From NCBI GenBank assembly GCA_963732415.1, contig CAVSZK010000019.1, forward strand, positions 558,001-622,000: DNA of 64,000 nt, written 5' to 3'. Of the stretch, positions 1 to 8,989 are shown piece after piece (the first letter of the stretch is position 1; each line of letters starts with the position of its first letter). The position numbers and the translations under genes are program-made. The stretch is from RPQJ01 sp963732415 (GTDB lineage Bacteria; Pseudomonadota; Gammaproteobacteria; Steroidobacterales; Steroidobacteraceae). A model generated the notes under the pieces. It did no database searches. It was not told the origin of the DNA and saw only the letters and a program-made list of their open reading frames with translations.

Positions 1-1
1 C

Positions 2-76
2 CAGGCGATCGCCCTGGAACGACCGATCAAGGCCTGGCTGGCGCGCTCACGTATGGTGCCGCCGCTCGGTCCCTGA
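2..76 (+). CDS. Possible C-terminal end of an unidentified protein (5' partial)
   Basis: An open frame enters from the left edge and ends in TGA at 74-76. It gives about 24 residues ending in RSRMVPPLGP. The composition looks protein-like, but the piece is too short to assign. The next likely gene starts 182 bases further on. It could equally be chance in GC-rich DNA. Confidence 0.3.
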   Translation, partial: QAIALERPIKAWLARSRMVPPLGP

Positions 77-258
77 CGCATCGGTCGGACCCGCGCGCAG
101 GTCGCTCCAGGTATCCGACGCCTCGCCGAAGGCCCCGGTGCATGTCGCGAAAATTGCATCGCCGGCCGCCCGTCCATCTGGCCACGGGCAACTACAGCAC
201 GCACAATTGGCGGGCCGGCGCGCAGCACGGTATCCACACGAATGGACGGCACGAAACG

Positions 259-675
259 ATGCGGCAAGCAACCTCGAGACTACTGCTGATGGTAATTTGC
301 GGTCTTGCAGCGTCCTGCAAGCCGGCACCGGTCGCCGAGTGGGTCGTGTTCGAGTCAATGCCCGATGCGACGATCTACATCGACCCATCGACGATACAAC
401 GGAACGGCGATCGCGCCGAAATGTGGGCGCTGATCGACTACAAGCAACCCCTGCCCGACAAGACCGGAAAGCAGGTATTGTCGGACAAGCTGCACTATCA
501 ATACGATTGCCAGCGCAAGCAGCTCAGCATCATTGAAACCTCCGCCCACGCCGGGCCCATGGCGAGCGGCGAGATCATCAACGTCAATCCGGATCCACCG
601 GAGGTGACGCCGGTGCCACCGGACACCATGGCTGAAAAGATGTGGAAACACGCCTGCGGGGATGGCGCCATCTAG
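259..675 (+). CDS. Surface-adhesin protein E-like lipoprotein
   Basis: A 138-residue exported protein. The ATG at 259 is preferred to one at 142 because it gives a normal signal peptide (RLLLMVICGLAASC) with a lipobox-like end; the cysteine would be lipidated. The mature part has the pattern of the surface-adhesin E family: WVVFE near the start, a YIDPSTI segment, then MWALIDYK, YQYDC and a closing KMWKHACG. The two late cysteines (YDC and HACG) are the pair usually conserved there. Such proteins are small periplasmic or surface proteins of poorly known role; the adhesin name comes from a Haemophilus homologue and does not prove adhesion. The next lipoprotein gene starts 20 bases downstream on the same strand, so the two may be co-transcribed. 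Family assignment is by eye. Confidence 0.7.
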   Translation: MRQATSRLLLMVICGLAASCKPAPVAEWVVFESMPDATIYIDPSTIQRNGDRAEMWALIDYKQPLPDKTGKQVLSDKLHYQYDCQRKQLSIIETSAHAGPMASGEIINVNPDPPEVTPVPPDTMAEKMWKHACGDGAI

Positions 676-695
676 CTACGCGACGAGTCACGCCC

Positions 696-2750
696 ATGAA
701 AACACTGGCACGCATCACCGCCCTCGCGCTACTGGCCATTCTCAGCGGTTGCGGCGGCAGCAGCGGCGGATCGTCACAACCGTCGAATGCGCCAATCGTC
801 GTCAACAGTCTCCTCGACTCGGCCTCTCCGCCATCGGGCATGATGACGCTGCGCTCGGCGCTCGCAAGCGCGCGGCCGGGCCAGCCCATCACCTTCGACC
901 CGAACCTCGATGGAAGCACCATAGCGCTGTCGATCGTTGGCAACGAACATACTTTTCTCAAGGGCGAGGTCATGGGCATTCGTGACGAGCCCAGTGGACC
1001 TGTCTCATACCTGATCGGGTATTTCGATCGTGACTACGGGCGCTCGGCACTGGTGGCTCGCAAGGACGTCGTAATCGACGCATCGGCGCTTCCCTCTGGC
1101 ATTACGGTCGCGTGGACGGGGGGTGCCCAGCCTGGCGCACGCGTGCTGGCGGTGGACGGCAACCTGACGCTCATCAACGTCTCGGTCACCGGGGGTAGCA
1201 GCGTGACCGAGGCAATCTCTATCACCGACCCGCACCCCCAGCCGTGGACCCTGGCGCGCGGCGGAGCGCTGGCAGTCTGGGGTGTGGCGCGGCTGGTGAA
1301 CTGCCGGCTTTTCGACAACCACGTCCAGGGGGACTTCGACTCGTCGCGGGATCGCGGCGCATTCGGCGGCGCTGTCTACGCGGACATCGTCGAGATGCAG
1401 GGCTGCGTCGTCAGCGGCAACTCGGCACTTGGAGGCGGTGCTGCGGGCGGAGGCATCTACTCGGTCGGGGGTGCCGGACACTCTACAAGCACCTCGACCA
1501 TCGACCAGTCGACGATCAGTGGCAACCGGATCAGCGGGCTCTTCGCCTACGGTGCCGGCGTGTACTCGGACGGTGGAAGCATCGGAAACCGCAAGACCCT
1601 CCGCCTGACCAACAGCACCATCGCGAGGAACGTCGTCGAGCCGGCGCCTGGCCTGCCTGCGTTCCTGCTCGGCATGGGCTACTGGCGCGGCGGCGGGGTC
1701 TACATGTCGAACGGCTACATGGCGATCAAGAGCTGCACCATCGTGGAGAACGAGGTCCACGGCGTACCCCGGACGGACAGCCTCGGCCGGCAGAACCTGG
1801 CCGGCGGGGTCGCAGCGACGGTCGGTAACGCGCATGCCGTCGAAGACCTGGTGGTTGGCGCCTCGATCATCGCAGGAAACACCGTGCAGGAGATCGGCGG
1901 AAGTCGCTACGCACAGGACATTTTCACCGGCTCGCTGTTTTACTTCCGCAGCGCCGGATACAACCGGATCGGTGTGCTGGATTTCAGCCAGATCCTGGTC
2001 CCGGTCGGTGAGCCGGGATGGGCATCGCTCAGCCGCAAACACTACCCGCAGCCGGGTGACGTGGACGGAGTAGATCTGTCGGATGTCATCGACCTGACCG
2101 GCGGCATCACACGATCGACTTCGATCATTTCCGCGGGCTCTGATTCCGGAAATCTTGCCGTGCTTCATTACGCGCCGCGGGGTAGCGCGCTCGATCAGGT
2201 TCCATCATCATCGTTCGACCTGAACGAGACACATGCGGAGTACTCGGTTGCCGCAGGCGCCGCAGACAATTTCCTGGCGATCGTGCTGGCCCGGGTTGAA
2301 AATCGCTACGCCCTCCCCGGTTTCGCCGACGCCTTCAGGAGCGACTTCGAGACGTTCCTGCAGTCGGTGGATGCGGATCCGGCAACGGCCGGTGTCCAGC
2401 CATACCTGAGTCCCTCCGGGAGCCCGATCCTGACGCTCTCAGCCACGCGCTGGTTCGGCCCGGCCGAGACCTGGCCCAAGGAACTTGAGAATCACCCGTA
2501 CATCGAGTTCTGGCATCGCCTCGACGCGGCACTCGAGGCTGCGGCAGTCCCGGGCATGGGGCCGCAAATGCTCGGCGACACGCAGTGGCGGAAGCTGTTC
2601 TCGAGTGGCTCCCTCGCCGAGAATCCCGGCATCGTCATGACCGTCAGCACCCAGCCCAGGATGACGACGCGACGGCCGGACACCGACCAGCTTGGGCGCC
2701 CGCGGCCTGCGGCTTCGCCCGCCGACGTCGGCGCCATCGAGACTCCGTGA
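696..2750 (+). CDS. Large lipoprotein with right-handed beta-helix, choice-of-anchor Q type
   Basis: 684 residues from the ATG at 696, which places a lipobox (LAILSGC) at the end of a short signal peptide, followed by a Gly/Ser linker. Residues about 50-90 contain MMTLRSALASARPGQPITF, the usual opening of parallel beta-helix proteins. The middle (about 130-420) is rich in short Asn/Ser/Gly repeats such as STISGNRI and NSTIARNVV, typical of pectate-lyase-like coils. The end reads TDQLGRPRPA then DVGAIETP, matching the choice-of-anchor Q C-terminal motif. It is probably an outer-membrane-anchored carbohydrate-binding or adhesive protein. No catalytic residues can be named. It follows the adhesin-E-like gene by 20 bases. 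Confidence 0.75.
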   Translation: MKTLARITALALLAILSGCGGSSGGSSQPSNAPIVVNSLLDSASPPSGMMTLRSALASARPGQPITFDPNLDGSTIALSIVGNEHTFLKGEVMGIRDEPSGPVSYLIGYFDRDYGRSALVARKDVVIDASALPSGITVAWTGGAQPGARVLAVDGNLTLINVSVTGGSSVTEAISITDPHPQPWTLARGGALAVWGVARLVNCRLFDNHVQGDFDSSRDRGAFGGAVYADIVEMQGCVVSGNSALGGGAAGGGIYSVGGAGHSTSTSTIDQSTISGNRISGLFAYGAGVYSDGGSIGNRKTLRLTNSTIARNVVEPAPGLPAFLLGMGYWRGGGVYMSNGYMAIKSCTIVENEVHGVPRTDSLGRQNLAGGVAATVGNAHAVEDLVVGASIIAGNTVQEIGGSRYAQDIFTGSLFYFRSAGYNRIGVLDFSQILVPVGEPGWASLSRKHYPQPGDVDGVDLSDVIDLTGGITRSTSIISAGSDSGNLAVLHYAPRGSALDQVPSSSFDLNETHAEYSVAAGAADNFLAIVLARVENRYALPGFADAFRSDFETFLQSVDADPATAGVQPYLSPSGSPILTLSATRWFGPAETWPKELENHPYIEFWHRLDAALEAAAVPGMGPQMLGDTQWRKLFSSGSLAENPGIVMTVSTQPRMTTRRPDTDQLGRPRPAASPADVGAIETP

Positions 2751-2751
2751 A

Positions 2752-3060
2752 CTAGACTGCCGCCGCTTGCGCTTGCCGCCTGCTCTCCAGCGCGTGTTTC
2801 TCGCAAAGACCGAGCAACGTATCCGGGTCCCCGGAAAATCGTTGCAGTATTGCCAGTGCAAGCGCGTTGTTGTCGGCGATCAGCCTCTGCACCACGTGCT
2901 TCGGCAACCCCCATGCTTCGCCAACGATGCGCCACGCCTCCGTAGGTTTCTCGTGCCTGAGTCTAGTCAGGCAGAGGTAGTGCAGCGCGATGTGCGTCGG
3001 GTCCGCAGATCGGCGTGATTGGGGCGGCTTGCTTCCGATCGGGGTCCCCTTGGTTTCCAT
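2752..3060 (-). CDS. Hypothetical protein, 102 residues, helical
   Basis: A short predicted soluble protein with no signal peptide or membrane segment. The centre is strongly helical (HIALHYLCLTRLRHEK, then EAWGLPKHVVQRLIADN) and could form a helix-turn-helix, but I do not recognise a family. It converges with the beta-helix lipoprotein gene, the two stop codons being almost adjacent. Upstream is the c-di-GMP enzyme gene on the same strand, 44 bases away. Natural-looking amino-acid composition is the main reason for calling it. Confidence 0.5.
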   Translation of the reverse strand: METKGTPIGSKPPQSRRSADPTHIALHYLCLTRLRHEKPTEAWRIVGEAWGLPKHVVQRLIADNNALALAILQRFSGDPDTLLGLCEKHALESRRQAQAAAV

Positions 3061-3104
3061 GCCAGGAATGCGGGTGCGATCTCTCGCGCATTATTGCGTG
3101 AGAT

Positions 3105-5630
3105 CTACTTCCGATGCAGCGGAAACCGCGAGATCACGCCGCTCCGGTCCGTATCCTGCCGCAGCACCCGTTTCGACTCCGCCACCTGAAGCAAGCTGCT
3201 GATCAGCGCCGTCGAACCGTTCGCGAAGTCCACCATCGACCCTGCCTCCGCAGGCCGGCAGATCAGGTATCCCTGCGCCGCCACGTCGCCACAGCCTGCA
3301 AGAAAATCAAGCTGCTCATGCCGCTCCACGCCCTCTGCAGTAGTGGCCAGGCCAAGGTTGCGGCACAGCGCGATGATAGACCGGGCGATCGCCGCGGCGC
3401 GCGGATTATGGTCCACATCGGCGATCAACCGTCGGTCGAGTTTCACGCGACTGAGCGGGAGCCGCTCCAGTGAGGTCAGCGATGAGTAACCTGTTCCGAA
3501 ATCGTCGAGCGCGGTAGCGATACCGAGCATGCGCAACGAATGCAACGTCTCGACGGTAACAGCCCCCGTCTGCAGCATGTATTCGGTAAGTTCGAGTTCA
3601 AGCGCGCCGGGCGGGAGCGCATGCCGCGTGAGAAGGCGCGCGATATCAGACAGGAAGTTTCCGGCGACGAATTGCTGGGGAGATACGTTCACGGCAACCC
3701 TCGCGTCCGGCCAGCCATTGTTGCGCCAGTGACGCACGGCGCTGGCCGCACTTTCGAGAACCCATTCGTTCAGGTCCAGCATCAGGCCCGCTTGCTCCGC
3801 AATCTGGACAAACTCGCTGGCCGGGACAATCTCGGAGTCGCTGCGCCGCCATCGCAACAGCGCCTCAGCCGACAGCAGGCGCCCGGTGCGGAGGCATACC
3901 TGCGGCTGGTAATGAAGAACGAAATCGCCGCCCTCGATCGCCTTGCGAAGAGCCTGTTCCACCCTGAACCGGTTCGAGGCATCAACCAGCATCAAGGGAT
4001 CGTGGACGCACAGCCGGTTGCGGCCGAGTTCCTTGGCGCGGAACAGCGCGACGTCGGCCGCCCGCAATAGCTCGGTGGCGTCCCCACCATGCTCGGGATA
4101 GATTGCCACACCGCAACTAACACCGACGCTCACGTCGCGTCGGTCAATCGTCAACGGTCGGCGAAACCCGGCCACCAGCTGCTCCGCCCGCCGTTCCACC
4201 TGCCATGAGTCGCCCGAGAACGGGAACACCAGCGTGAATTCGTCTCCACCGAGGCGCGCTATGAAGCCTCCGTCGCCTGCGATCTGGCGCAAGCGCTCTC
4301 CGATCTCGGCCAGCACCCGGTCGCCGAATTCGTGACCAAGGCTGTCATTGACGGTCTTGAAGTTGTCGAGGTCGAGGAACATCACCGCGAGCTGTGAGCC
4401 CGCCGGGTCGGCGCGCGCGATGTGATCGTTCAGGTGCTGAAACAGTTGACGCCGGTTCGGCAGGTTGGTGAGCGGGTCGTGATCCGCGAGGTGGCGCAGC
4501 TGCAGCGTTCGCTCCTCCACGCGTCGCTCGAGCTGAATCTGGTACGCGCGCAACGCCTGTTCCGAACGGTCGAGCTCCGACGCCATGTGATTGAAGGCCT
4601 GCGCAAGTTCGTCGAGTTCGCTCGCTCCGCCGCGCCGCACTCGAACTGCAAGGTCGCCTGCCGCGAGCCGGCGCGTGCCCGCCGTCAATCGTCGAACCGG
4701 CCACGTGATTGCCCATGCGGTGATCGCCAGGCCGAGCAGCGCCAGCAGTACCGCCTTGAAGACTGCCGTCTCGACGCCGAGCACCGCGTTGTCCACGGCG
4801 GCCCGTGCATGAGCTGCCTCGTCGATGAAGTCCCGCCAGGCCGGCGCTTCGATCTCGCTGTGAACTGCGGCGGCCAGGGCTGCCCCGCTGGCAGCAAACG
4901 CCGCGCGATCCGCCTCGATGGCCGCCTCGAGCTTCTGCACCTGCCAGCGCAAATTGATCGCCTGCGCGGCATCCTCTTCCATCAGCCCCACCCAGGCACG
5001 GCCGGGCGAGCGTGCGAATTCCTCGCGATTCGCCTCCAGAGTCCGTCGCAGGAGCGCCTCGCCGCCGGTGGCTTCGGACGTCACCGGCCCGCGGACCAAC
5101 GCACTGGCCGCATCACTGCGAGACAATTCGACCGCGCGCTTTAGTTCGGCCAGCGAAGGTCTTGCGATCACGTTGTCGCCGACGACGATTCCGGTGCCCC
5201 CCGCACCAACCGCACGCCGGTCAAGCGCCGCATACGTCCGGTCAAGAAGCTCGGTGGCGCCACGTAGCTGGTCCTGCAGGTCCAGCAGGCGGAATCCAGC
5301 GCTCTGGTGCTCAGCGCCCCGGCTCAACAGCGACGGAAACGGCTCCGCCAGCGCAACCGAGCCGCCATCGAAGGTACCGTTCATCGATTGCGAGAGCCGC
5401 GCGGCAGCCGCTGTAACCCCAGTGCGGTTCGCCTCCGAGTCGGCCTGCAGGTAGGCAAGTACGGCGCGGTCGAACGACGCCGAACTCTCCGTCAGGTCAT
5501 GTACGCCCAGCGCAATCGGCTCGAACAGCTGCTGCGTGCGCGCCACGTCTTCCATCGCATGGCGCATGCTGCGCAGCGCCGGAACGCCGGTCACTGCAAA
5601 AGCGCCGATCACGAATGCAAATCCCAGCAC
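3105..5630 (-). CDS. Membrane HAMP-GGDEF-EAL protein (c-di-GMP synthesis and breakdown)
   Basis: About 841 residues: an N-terminal membrane segment, a periplasmic region of roughly 270 residues, a second membrane segment (ALLGLAITAWAI), a HAMP linker, a GGDEF domain and an EAL domain. The GGDEF motif is intact (RLGGDEF) and so are the EAL signatures (EALLRW and DDFGTGYSSL), so it may make or degrade c-di-GMP, or one domain may regulate the other. The sensory part is not a recognised domain. The start is uncertain. The GTG at 5630 falls inside the first membrane helix, yet the frame stays open upstream to a TAG near 5800 and encodes Pro-rich then Arg-rich sequence followed by GLPISLWL, which looks like the missing start of that helix. 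No ATG, GTG or TTG is available there, so the true start may be non-standard or there may be a sequence error. Confidence 0.88.
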   Translation of the reverse strand: MLGFAFVIGAFAVTGVPALRSMRHAMEDVARTQQLFEPIALGVHDLTESSASFDRAVLAYLQADSEANRTGVTAAAARLSQSMNGTFDGGSVALAEPFPSLLSRGAEHQSAGFRLLDLQDQLRGATELLDRTYAALDRRAVGAGGTGIVVGDNVIARPSLAELKRAVELSRSDAASALVRGPVTSEATGGEALLRRTLEANREEFARSPGRAWVGLMEEDAAQAINLRWQVQKLEAAIEADRAAFAASGAALAAAVHSEIEAPAWRDFIDEAAHARAAVDNAVLGVETAVFKAVLLALLGLAITAWAITWPVRRLTAGTRRLAAGDLAVRVRRGGASELDELAQAFNHMASELDRSEQALRAYQIQLERRVEERTLQLRHLADHDPLTNLPNRRQLFQHLNDHIARADPAGSQLAVMFLDLDNFKTVNDSLGHEFGDRVLAEIGERLRQIAGDGGFIARLGGDEFTLVFPFSGDSWQVERRAEQLVAGFRRPLTIDRRDVSVGVSCGVAIYPEHGGDATELLRAADVALFRAKELGRNRLCVHDPLMLVDASNRFRVEQALRKAIEGGDFVLHYQPQVCLRTGRLLSAEALLRWRRSDSEIVPASEFVQIAEQAGLMLDLNEWVLESAASAVRHWRNNGWPDARVAVNVSPQQFVAGNFLSDIARLLTRHALPPGALELELTEYMLQTGAVTVETLHSLRMLGIATALDDFGTGYSSLTSLERLPLSRVKLDRRLIADVDHNPRAAAIARSIIALCRNLGLATTAEGVERHEQLDFLAGCGDVAAQGYLICRPAEAGSMVDFANGSTALISSLLQVAESKRVLRQDTDRSGVISRFPLHRK

Positions 5631-5815
5631 CAGCCACAGGCTGATCGGAAGACCAATGCGGCGCCGGTAGGGCGGCCGCGGCGGCGGAGGTGTGCTGATG
5701 GTCAGCTCCGGGCAGCGACAACGGGGAGGCTGGCAGGACGGCCAGTACCGCAGCAGTCTGCCGGAATTGGCCCGTTGAATCGAGCGTCTTGCCCAGTCTA
5801 TGAAGCAAAACTAAA

Positions 5816-5838
5816 GAAGCCCGGCAGGGCCGGGCTTC
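5816..5838 (-). terminator. Rho-independent terminator of the GDSL/PEP-CTERM gene
   Basis: A 9-bp perfect stem (GAAGCCCGG / CCGGGCTTC) with a 5-base loop. Read on the minus strand it is followed by a T-rich stretch (TTTAGTTTT), as expected downstream of the gene ending at 5870. Confidence 0.75.
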
Positions 5839-5869
5839 CGTGGTGCGTCGAGACTACTGCTGGTGCTGC

Positions 5870-6832
5870 CTATGCGGCCCTGCGCCTCTGGCTGACACCG
5901 AGGCCAGCGAGACCCAGGCCGAGCAGCAGCAGCGTGCCGGGCTCAGGCACCGCGCGCAGTGCGTAGTCCGCCACCAGAGCGTACGCATGGGAGGTCGGGT
6001 GGAAGCTGTCCCAGTACAGGTAGTCGTAGGGATTCGCACAAACATTCACGCCATCGAAGCAGGCGTCTGTCGTATTCGTGAACTCCGCGAGTACGTCGGG
6101 GTTGCTGCCGAAGCCGAACAGGTCGAGATAGCTGATCCTTGCGTCGGGCAGGCTCAGTGCGCTTAGGGCCGCCTCGAGTGCCATGTTCCACTGCATCGTC
6201 TGGTACGTGGCATAGGCCGCGACGCCGGGATCACCGCTCCGGAACAGCGGCGTGGCGCCGATGTCCGGCACGTTGGCGACCAGGAACTGCCGGCCGCCGG
6301 CGCCATAAAGAGCCGCGATGGAATTCATGATGCTGTTGACACCTGCCGTGATGACAGCACCGAAGTCAGCTGCGCCGAGGTTGTTGGCTATGGTGTTGCC
6401 ACCGATCACGACCGAGTACAGCGTCGTGGCGTTCGGCGAACTGCCATACACCAAGTACTGGAGGACCTGCTGGTCCAGCCACGGGGCGCTGGTTGGGTCC
6501 CCGTTTACCCCGGTGCGGGCGCCGCCCCAGGCGTAGTTGTTGCCGCCCGCAAGCGACGGGGTCGCGTATCGGCCGAAATTTGCGGCGAACGGTGTCGCCC
6601 AAGACGGGCCGAGGTAGTCAGACCACTGGCCGCCGGTGCCGTCAGGCGCCGCACCGCTGCTGCCCTGGTAGTAGGGAAACGGCGGAAAACCACCAGTCGC
6701 GTACCAGACGTTGCCCGAATCGGACAGGCTGTCGCCGAAGAATACGACGTTGTTGATGCTGGCAGCGCCGGCTGGAACCCACGCGATCGCCGCGGCCAGT
6801 CCCGCCACCAGTGCTAGAATTTTTCTGTTCAT
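5870..6832 (-). CDS. SGNH/GDSL hydrolase with PEP-CTERM sorting signal
   Basis: 320 residues. A signal peptide (ALVAGLAAAIAWVPAGAA) is followed by the GDSL block I motif FFGDSLSDSGN, which holds the catalytic serine. The block V motif DSFHPTSHAY carries the catalytic Asp and His. Between them, GGNNYAWGGARTG fits the Gly/Asn oxyanion blocks. The family hydrolyses esters, phospholipids or polysaccharide acetyl groups; the substrate here is unknown. The C-terminus is a classic PEP-CTERM tail: VPEP, a hydrophobic segment (LLLLGLGLAGLG), then QRRRAA. This predicts processing by an exosortase and delivery to the surface with exopolysaccharide. No exosortase lies in this window. A terminator follows at 5816. 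Confidence 0.9.
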   Translation of the reverse strand: MNRKILALVAGLAAAIAWVPAGAASINNVVFFGDSLSDSGNVWYATGGFPPFPYYQGSSGAAPDGTGGQWSDYLGPSWATPFAANFGRYATPSLAGGNNYAWGGARTGVNGDPTSAPWLDQQVLQYLVYGSSPNATTLYSVVIGGNTIANNLGAADFGAVITAGVNSIMNSIAALYGAGGRQFLVANVPDIGATPLFRSGDPGVAAYATYQTMQWNMALEAALSALSLPDARISYLDLFGFGSNPDVLAEFTNTTDACFDGVNVCANPYDYLYWDSFHPTSHAYALVADYALRAVPEPGTLLLLGLGLAGLGVSQRRRAA

Positions 6833-7304
6833 GCCGGTCCCCTTGATGCTTTTTTCCTTGCAATTCCGATTCGCGGGGCCAGCCCAGCGACATCTTAGCT
6901 AATCAATGCAAATTCCATGCCAAACGCGGCTCGCGCAATTACATCAATGGCTTGAGCGCTTTCACCATCCGCGCCGCCGTGCAGTGCAGTGCAGCATGTA
7001 AAGAGCATCGACAGGCTCATAGCGGATGACCATGCGCTCGGCTTCGTCGCTGCGCCGGGTGATCCACGCCACAAGCAGCCCGAACTTCAGTGTCCATCGG
7101 ACTTTCATGTCGGCGCGGAGGCGGGTTCGCATGCGCCCCGATTGGCGAACGAAAATTCCGTGTAACATGTTTTTTGGGGGGATCATGCTGCGGAGAACCG
7201 CCGCAGGGCCGATTAATGTCCTGTAGCGAATGCTGCCCGCAGCACTCGGAACGGCGCCAGGTCCCGCCAGATGACCGCGTACCGTGTCCGGAGAATGAAC
7301 GTCA
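6833..7304. other. Intergenic stretch with no supported gene
   Basis: Divergent spacer between the GDSL hydrolase and the haem-HAMP sensor. It must hold promoters for both, but I see no convincing -35/-10 pair. A minus-strand frame here ends in a protein-like string around 6965-7110 (LKFGLLVAWITRR) but lacks a plausible start, so it may be a gene relic. A short gcagt direct repeat lies near 6980. Confidence 0.4.
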
Positions 7305-8177
7305 ATGACTCTGACGACGAAGATCAATCTGGCACTGGCCGTGGTGTTCGTGACCGGTCTCGGCATCACCGGCTACATCTCGCGCGCCATCCTCCTGGAA
7401 AACGCCAAGCGCGAGGTCATCACACATGCCGGCCTGATGATGGAATCTTCATATGCGGCTCGCGCCTACACGATTCAGCAGGTCAAGCCGTTGCTCGCCG
7501 ACAGGCTCGGCGAAGTGTTTCTTCCCCAGACCGTGCCATCGTATGCCGCTACGCAGCAGTTCACGCAGTTGCGCCAGACGCACCCGGAGTACTTGTACAA
7601 GGAATCCACACTGAACCCGACCAACCCCGCCAACCGCTCAACGGAATGGGAAGCGGACATCATCCAGCAGTTTCGCAACGATGCCGCGCTGACCGAAGTG
7701 ACCGGTGAACGCCAGACACCGACCGGGCCCTCGCTCTACCTGGCACGGCCGATGCGCGTCAATGAGTCCGGCTGTCTAACCTGCCACGGAGTGCCGGGAG
7801 ACGCGCCGCCAACGATGACGGCGCTTTATGGCAGCAACAATGGTTTCGGCTGGAAGATGAACGAGGTCGTTGGCAGCCAGATTGTCTCGGTGCCTCTGTC
7901 AGTGCCCTACGAGCGCGCCAAATACGCGTTTCGCGTGTTCATGGCCTCGCAGATGGCCGTGCTCGCGGTCATTTTTATCGTCGTGAACGTCGCACTGCGC
8001 CTGATCGTCATCCGACCGGTGCGGCAGATGGCCATGATCGCCGACCAGGTCAGCAGCGGCGACCTTGAAGTGCCCGAATTCGATGGTGGTGGCACGGACG
8101 AAATCGCCCAGCTGGGCCATTCGTTCAACCGCATGCGCCGCAGCGTCGAGAAGGCCATGGAGATTCTGGGACGATAG
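7305..8177 (+). CDS. Haem-containing Tll0287-like (DUF3365) sensor with HAMP domain
   Basis: 290 residues. An N-terminal membrane anchor (NLALAVVFVTGLGITGYI) is followed by a periplasmic domain with the fold signature of the Tll0287/DUF3365 family, including one c-type haem site, CLTCH, near residue 161. A second membrane segment (MAVLAVIFIVVNVALRL) and a HAMP domain (IRPVRQMAMIADQVSSGDL) reach the cytoplasm, and the protein ends about 60 residues later with no output domain. It resembles a redox or ligand sensor that has lost, or never had, a kinase or cyclase module. The TIR gene starts 4 bases after its stop, so it may signal to that protein. A GGAGAATGAACGTCA leader offers a ribosome site. 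Confidence 0.87.
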   Translation: MTLTTKINLALAVVFVTGLGITGYISRAILLENAKREVITHAGLMMESSYAARAYTIQQVKPLLADRLGEVFLPQTVPSYAATQQFTQLRQTHPEYLYKESTLNPTNPANRSTEWEADIIQQFRNDAALTEVTGERQTPTGPSLYLARPMRVNESGCLTCHGVPGDAPPTMTALYGSNNGFGWKMNEVVGSQIVSVPLSVPYERAKYAFRVFMASQMAVLAVIFIVVNVALRLIVIRPVRQMAMIADQVSSGDLEVPEFDGGGTDEIAQLGHSFNRMRRSVEKAMEILGR

Positions 8178-8181
8178 CGTC

Positions 8182-8883
8182 ATGGCCACCACGCCACACA
8201 AGGTATTCATCTGCTATTCCCACCACGACGTGGGCTACGCACAATCAACGTGTCGTGCGCTCGAGGGCGCCGACATACGTTGCTGGATGGCGCCGCGGGA
8301 CATTTCGCCGAGCAAGGACTGGGCCGAGGAAATCATCGACGCGATCAGCTCCGCGGCGATCATGGTCCTGGTCCTTTCCTCCAGCTCCAACGACTCGCCG
8401 CAGGTTCGCCGCGAGGTCGAGCGCGCCATCAGCAAGAACGTGCCGGTCCTGCCGCTACGCGTCGAGGACGTACTCCTTTCCAAGAGCCTCGAGTACTTCA
8501 TCAGCACCCAGCAATGGCTCGATGCGTTCACGGCGCCATTCGAAGCACATCTGGAGAACCTGCGAATCTGCGTACTGGACGTGCTCCAGGGCCCATCGAC
8601 GGATGGCTCATCGCTCCGAGTATTACCCACGGCCTGCCCTGCTCCCGGGCGCGCAGCGGCCGCATCGGCTCCTGTACGTGCACCGGAATTCTCGCCACAG
8701 GACCTCAAGTACATCGAGACCCAGTTGGCCAGTTACCTGGGGCCCGTTGCGAAATTCCTGGTGTCACAGGCAGCCAGGAAATCCTCCTCGACCGAAGAGC
8801 TGATCGTGCAGCTGTCGAGTGAACTGAAGGCTGATGGTGAACAGAGGTCGTTTCGCGAGAATTGCCGCTTCCTTGCGAAGTAG
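8182..8883 (+). CDS. TIR-domain protein
   Basis: 233 residues from the ATG at 8182. Residues about 5-125 form a TIR domain: KVFICYSHHD at the start (the BB-loop region includes CWMAPRDISPSKDWAEEI), an internal VLVLSSSSNDSPQV strand and an REVERAISKNVPVLPLR segment. The Glu residues after DWA lie where the NAD-cleaving glutamate of SARM1-like and bacterial TIR enzymes is expected, so NADase activity is possible but unproven. A linker of about 40 residues leads to a C-terminal helical region (DLKYIETQLASYLGPVAKFL) of a type often found in regulatory proteins. It is tightly coupled to the haem-HAMP sensor upstream. It could be a signalling partner or an immune effector. Confidence 0.87.
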   Translation: MATTPHKVFICYSHHDVGYAQSTCRALEGADIRCWMAPRDISPSKDWAEEIIDAISSAAIMVLVLSSSSNDSPQVRREVERAISKNVPVLPLRVEDVLLSKSLEYFISTQQWLDAFTAPFEAHLENLRICVLDVLQGPSTDGSSLRVLPTACPAPGRAAAASAPVRAPEFSPQDLKYIETQLASYLGPVAKFLVSQAARKSSSTEELIVQLSSELKADGEQRSFRENCRFLAK

Positions 8884-8915
8884 CGGCCGAGACAGGACTT
8901 CGTAGCCACAAAGAC

Positions 8916-8967
8916 AGAACGGCCCCGGAGGGGCCGTTCGCTTCGATTTGATGGTAGCGGGGGCAGG
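8916..8967 (-). repeat. tRNA-fMet 3'-end plus terminator cassette, copy 1
   Basis: A hairpin (ACGGCCCC GGA GGGGCCGT) is followed at 8952-8967 by TGGTAGCGGGGGCAGG. The latter corresponds, in reverse complement, to the last 16 bases of the initiator tRNA gene at 22310-22386 with one difference. Four similar cassettes occur at 11725, 17174, 20564 and 22267. The hairpin doubles as a transcription terminator. Confidence 0.75.
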
Positions 8968-8989
8968 CCTCATGAGTCTTGAGGCACCC

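Noticed and set aside
6962..7369. Minus-strand frame of 135 codons upstream of the haem sensor
   Set aside because: It has no ribosome site and overlaps the divergent promoter region and the start of the next gene; only the last 40 codons look protein-like.
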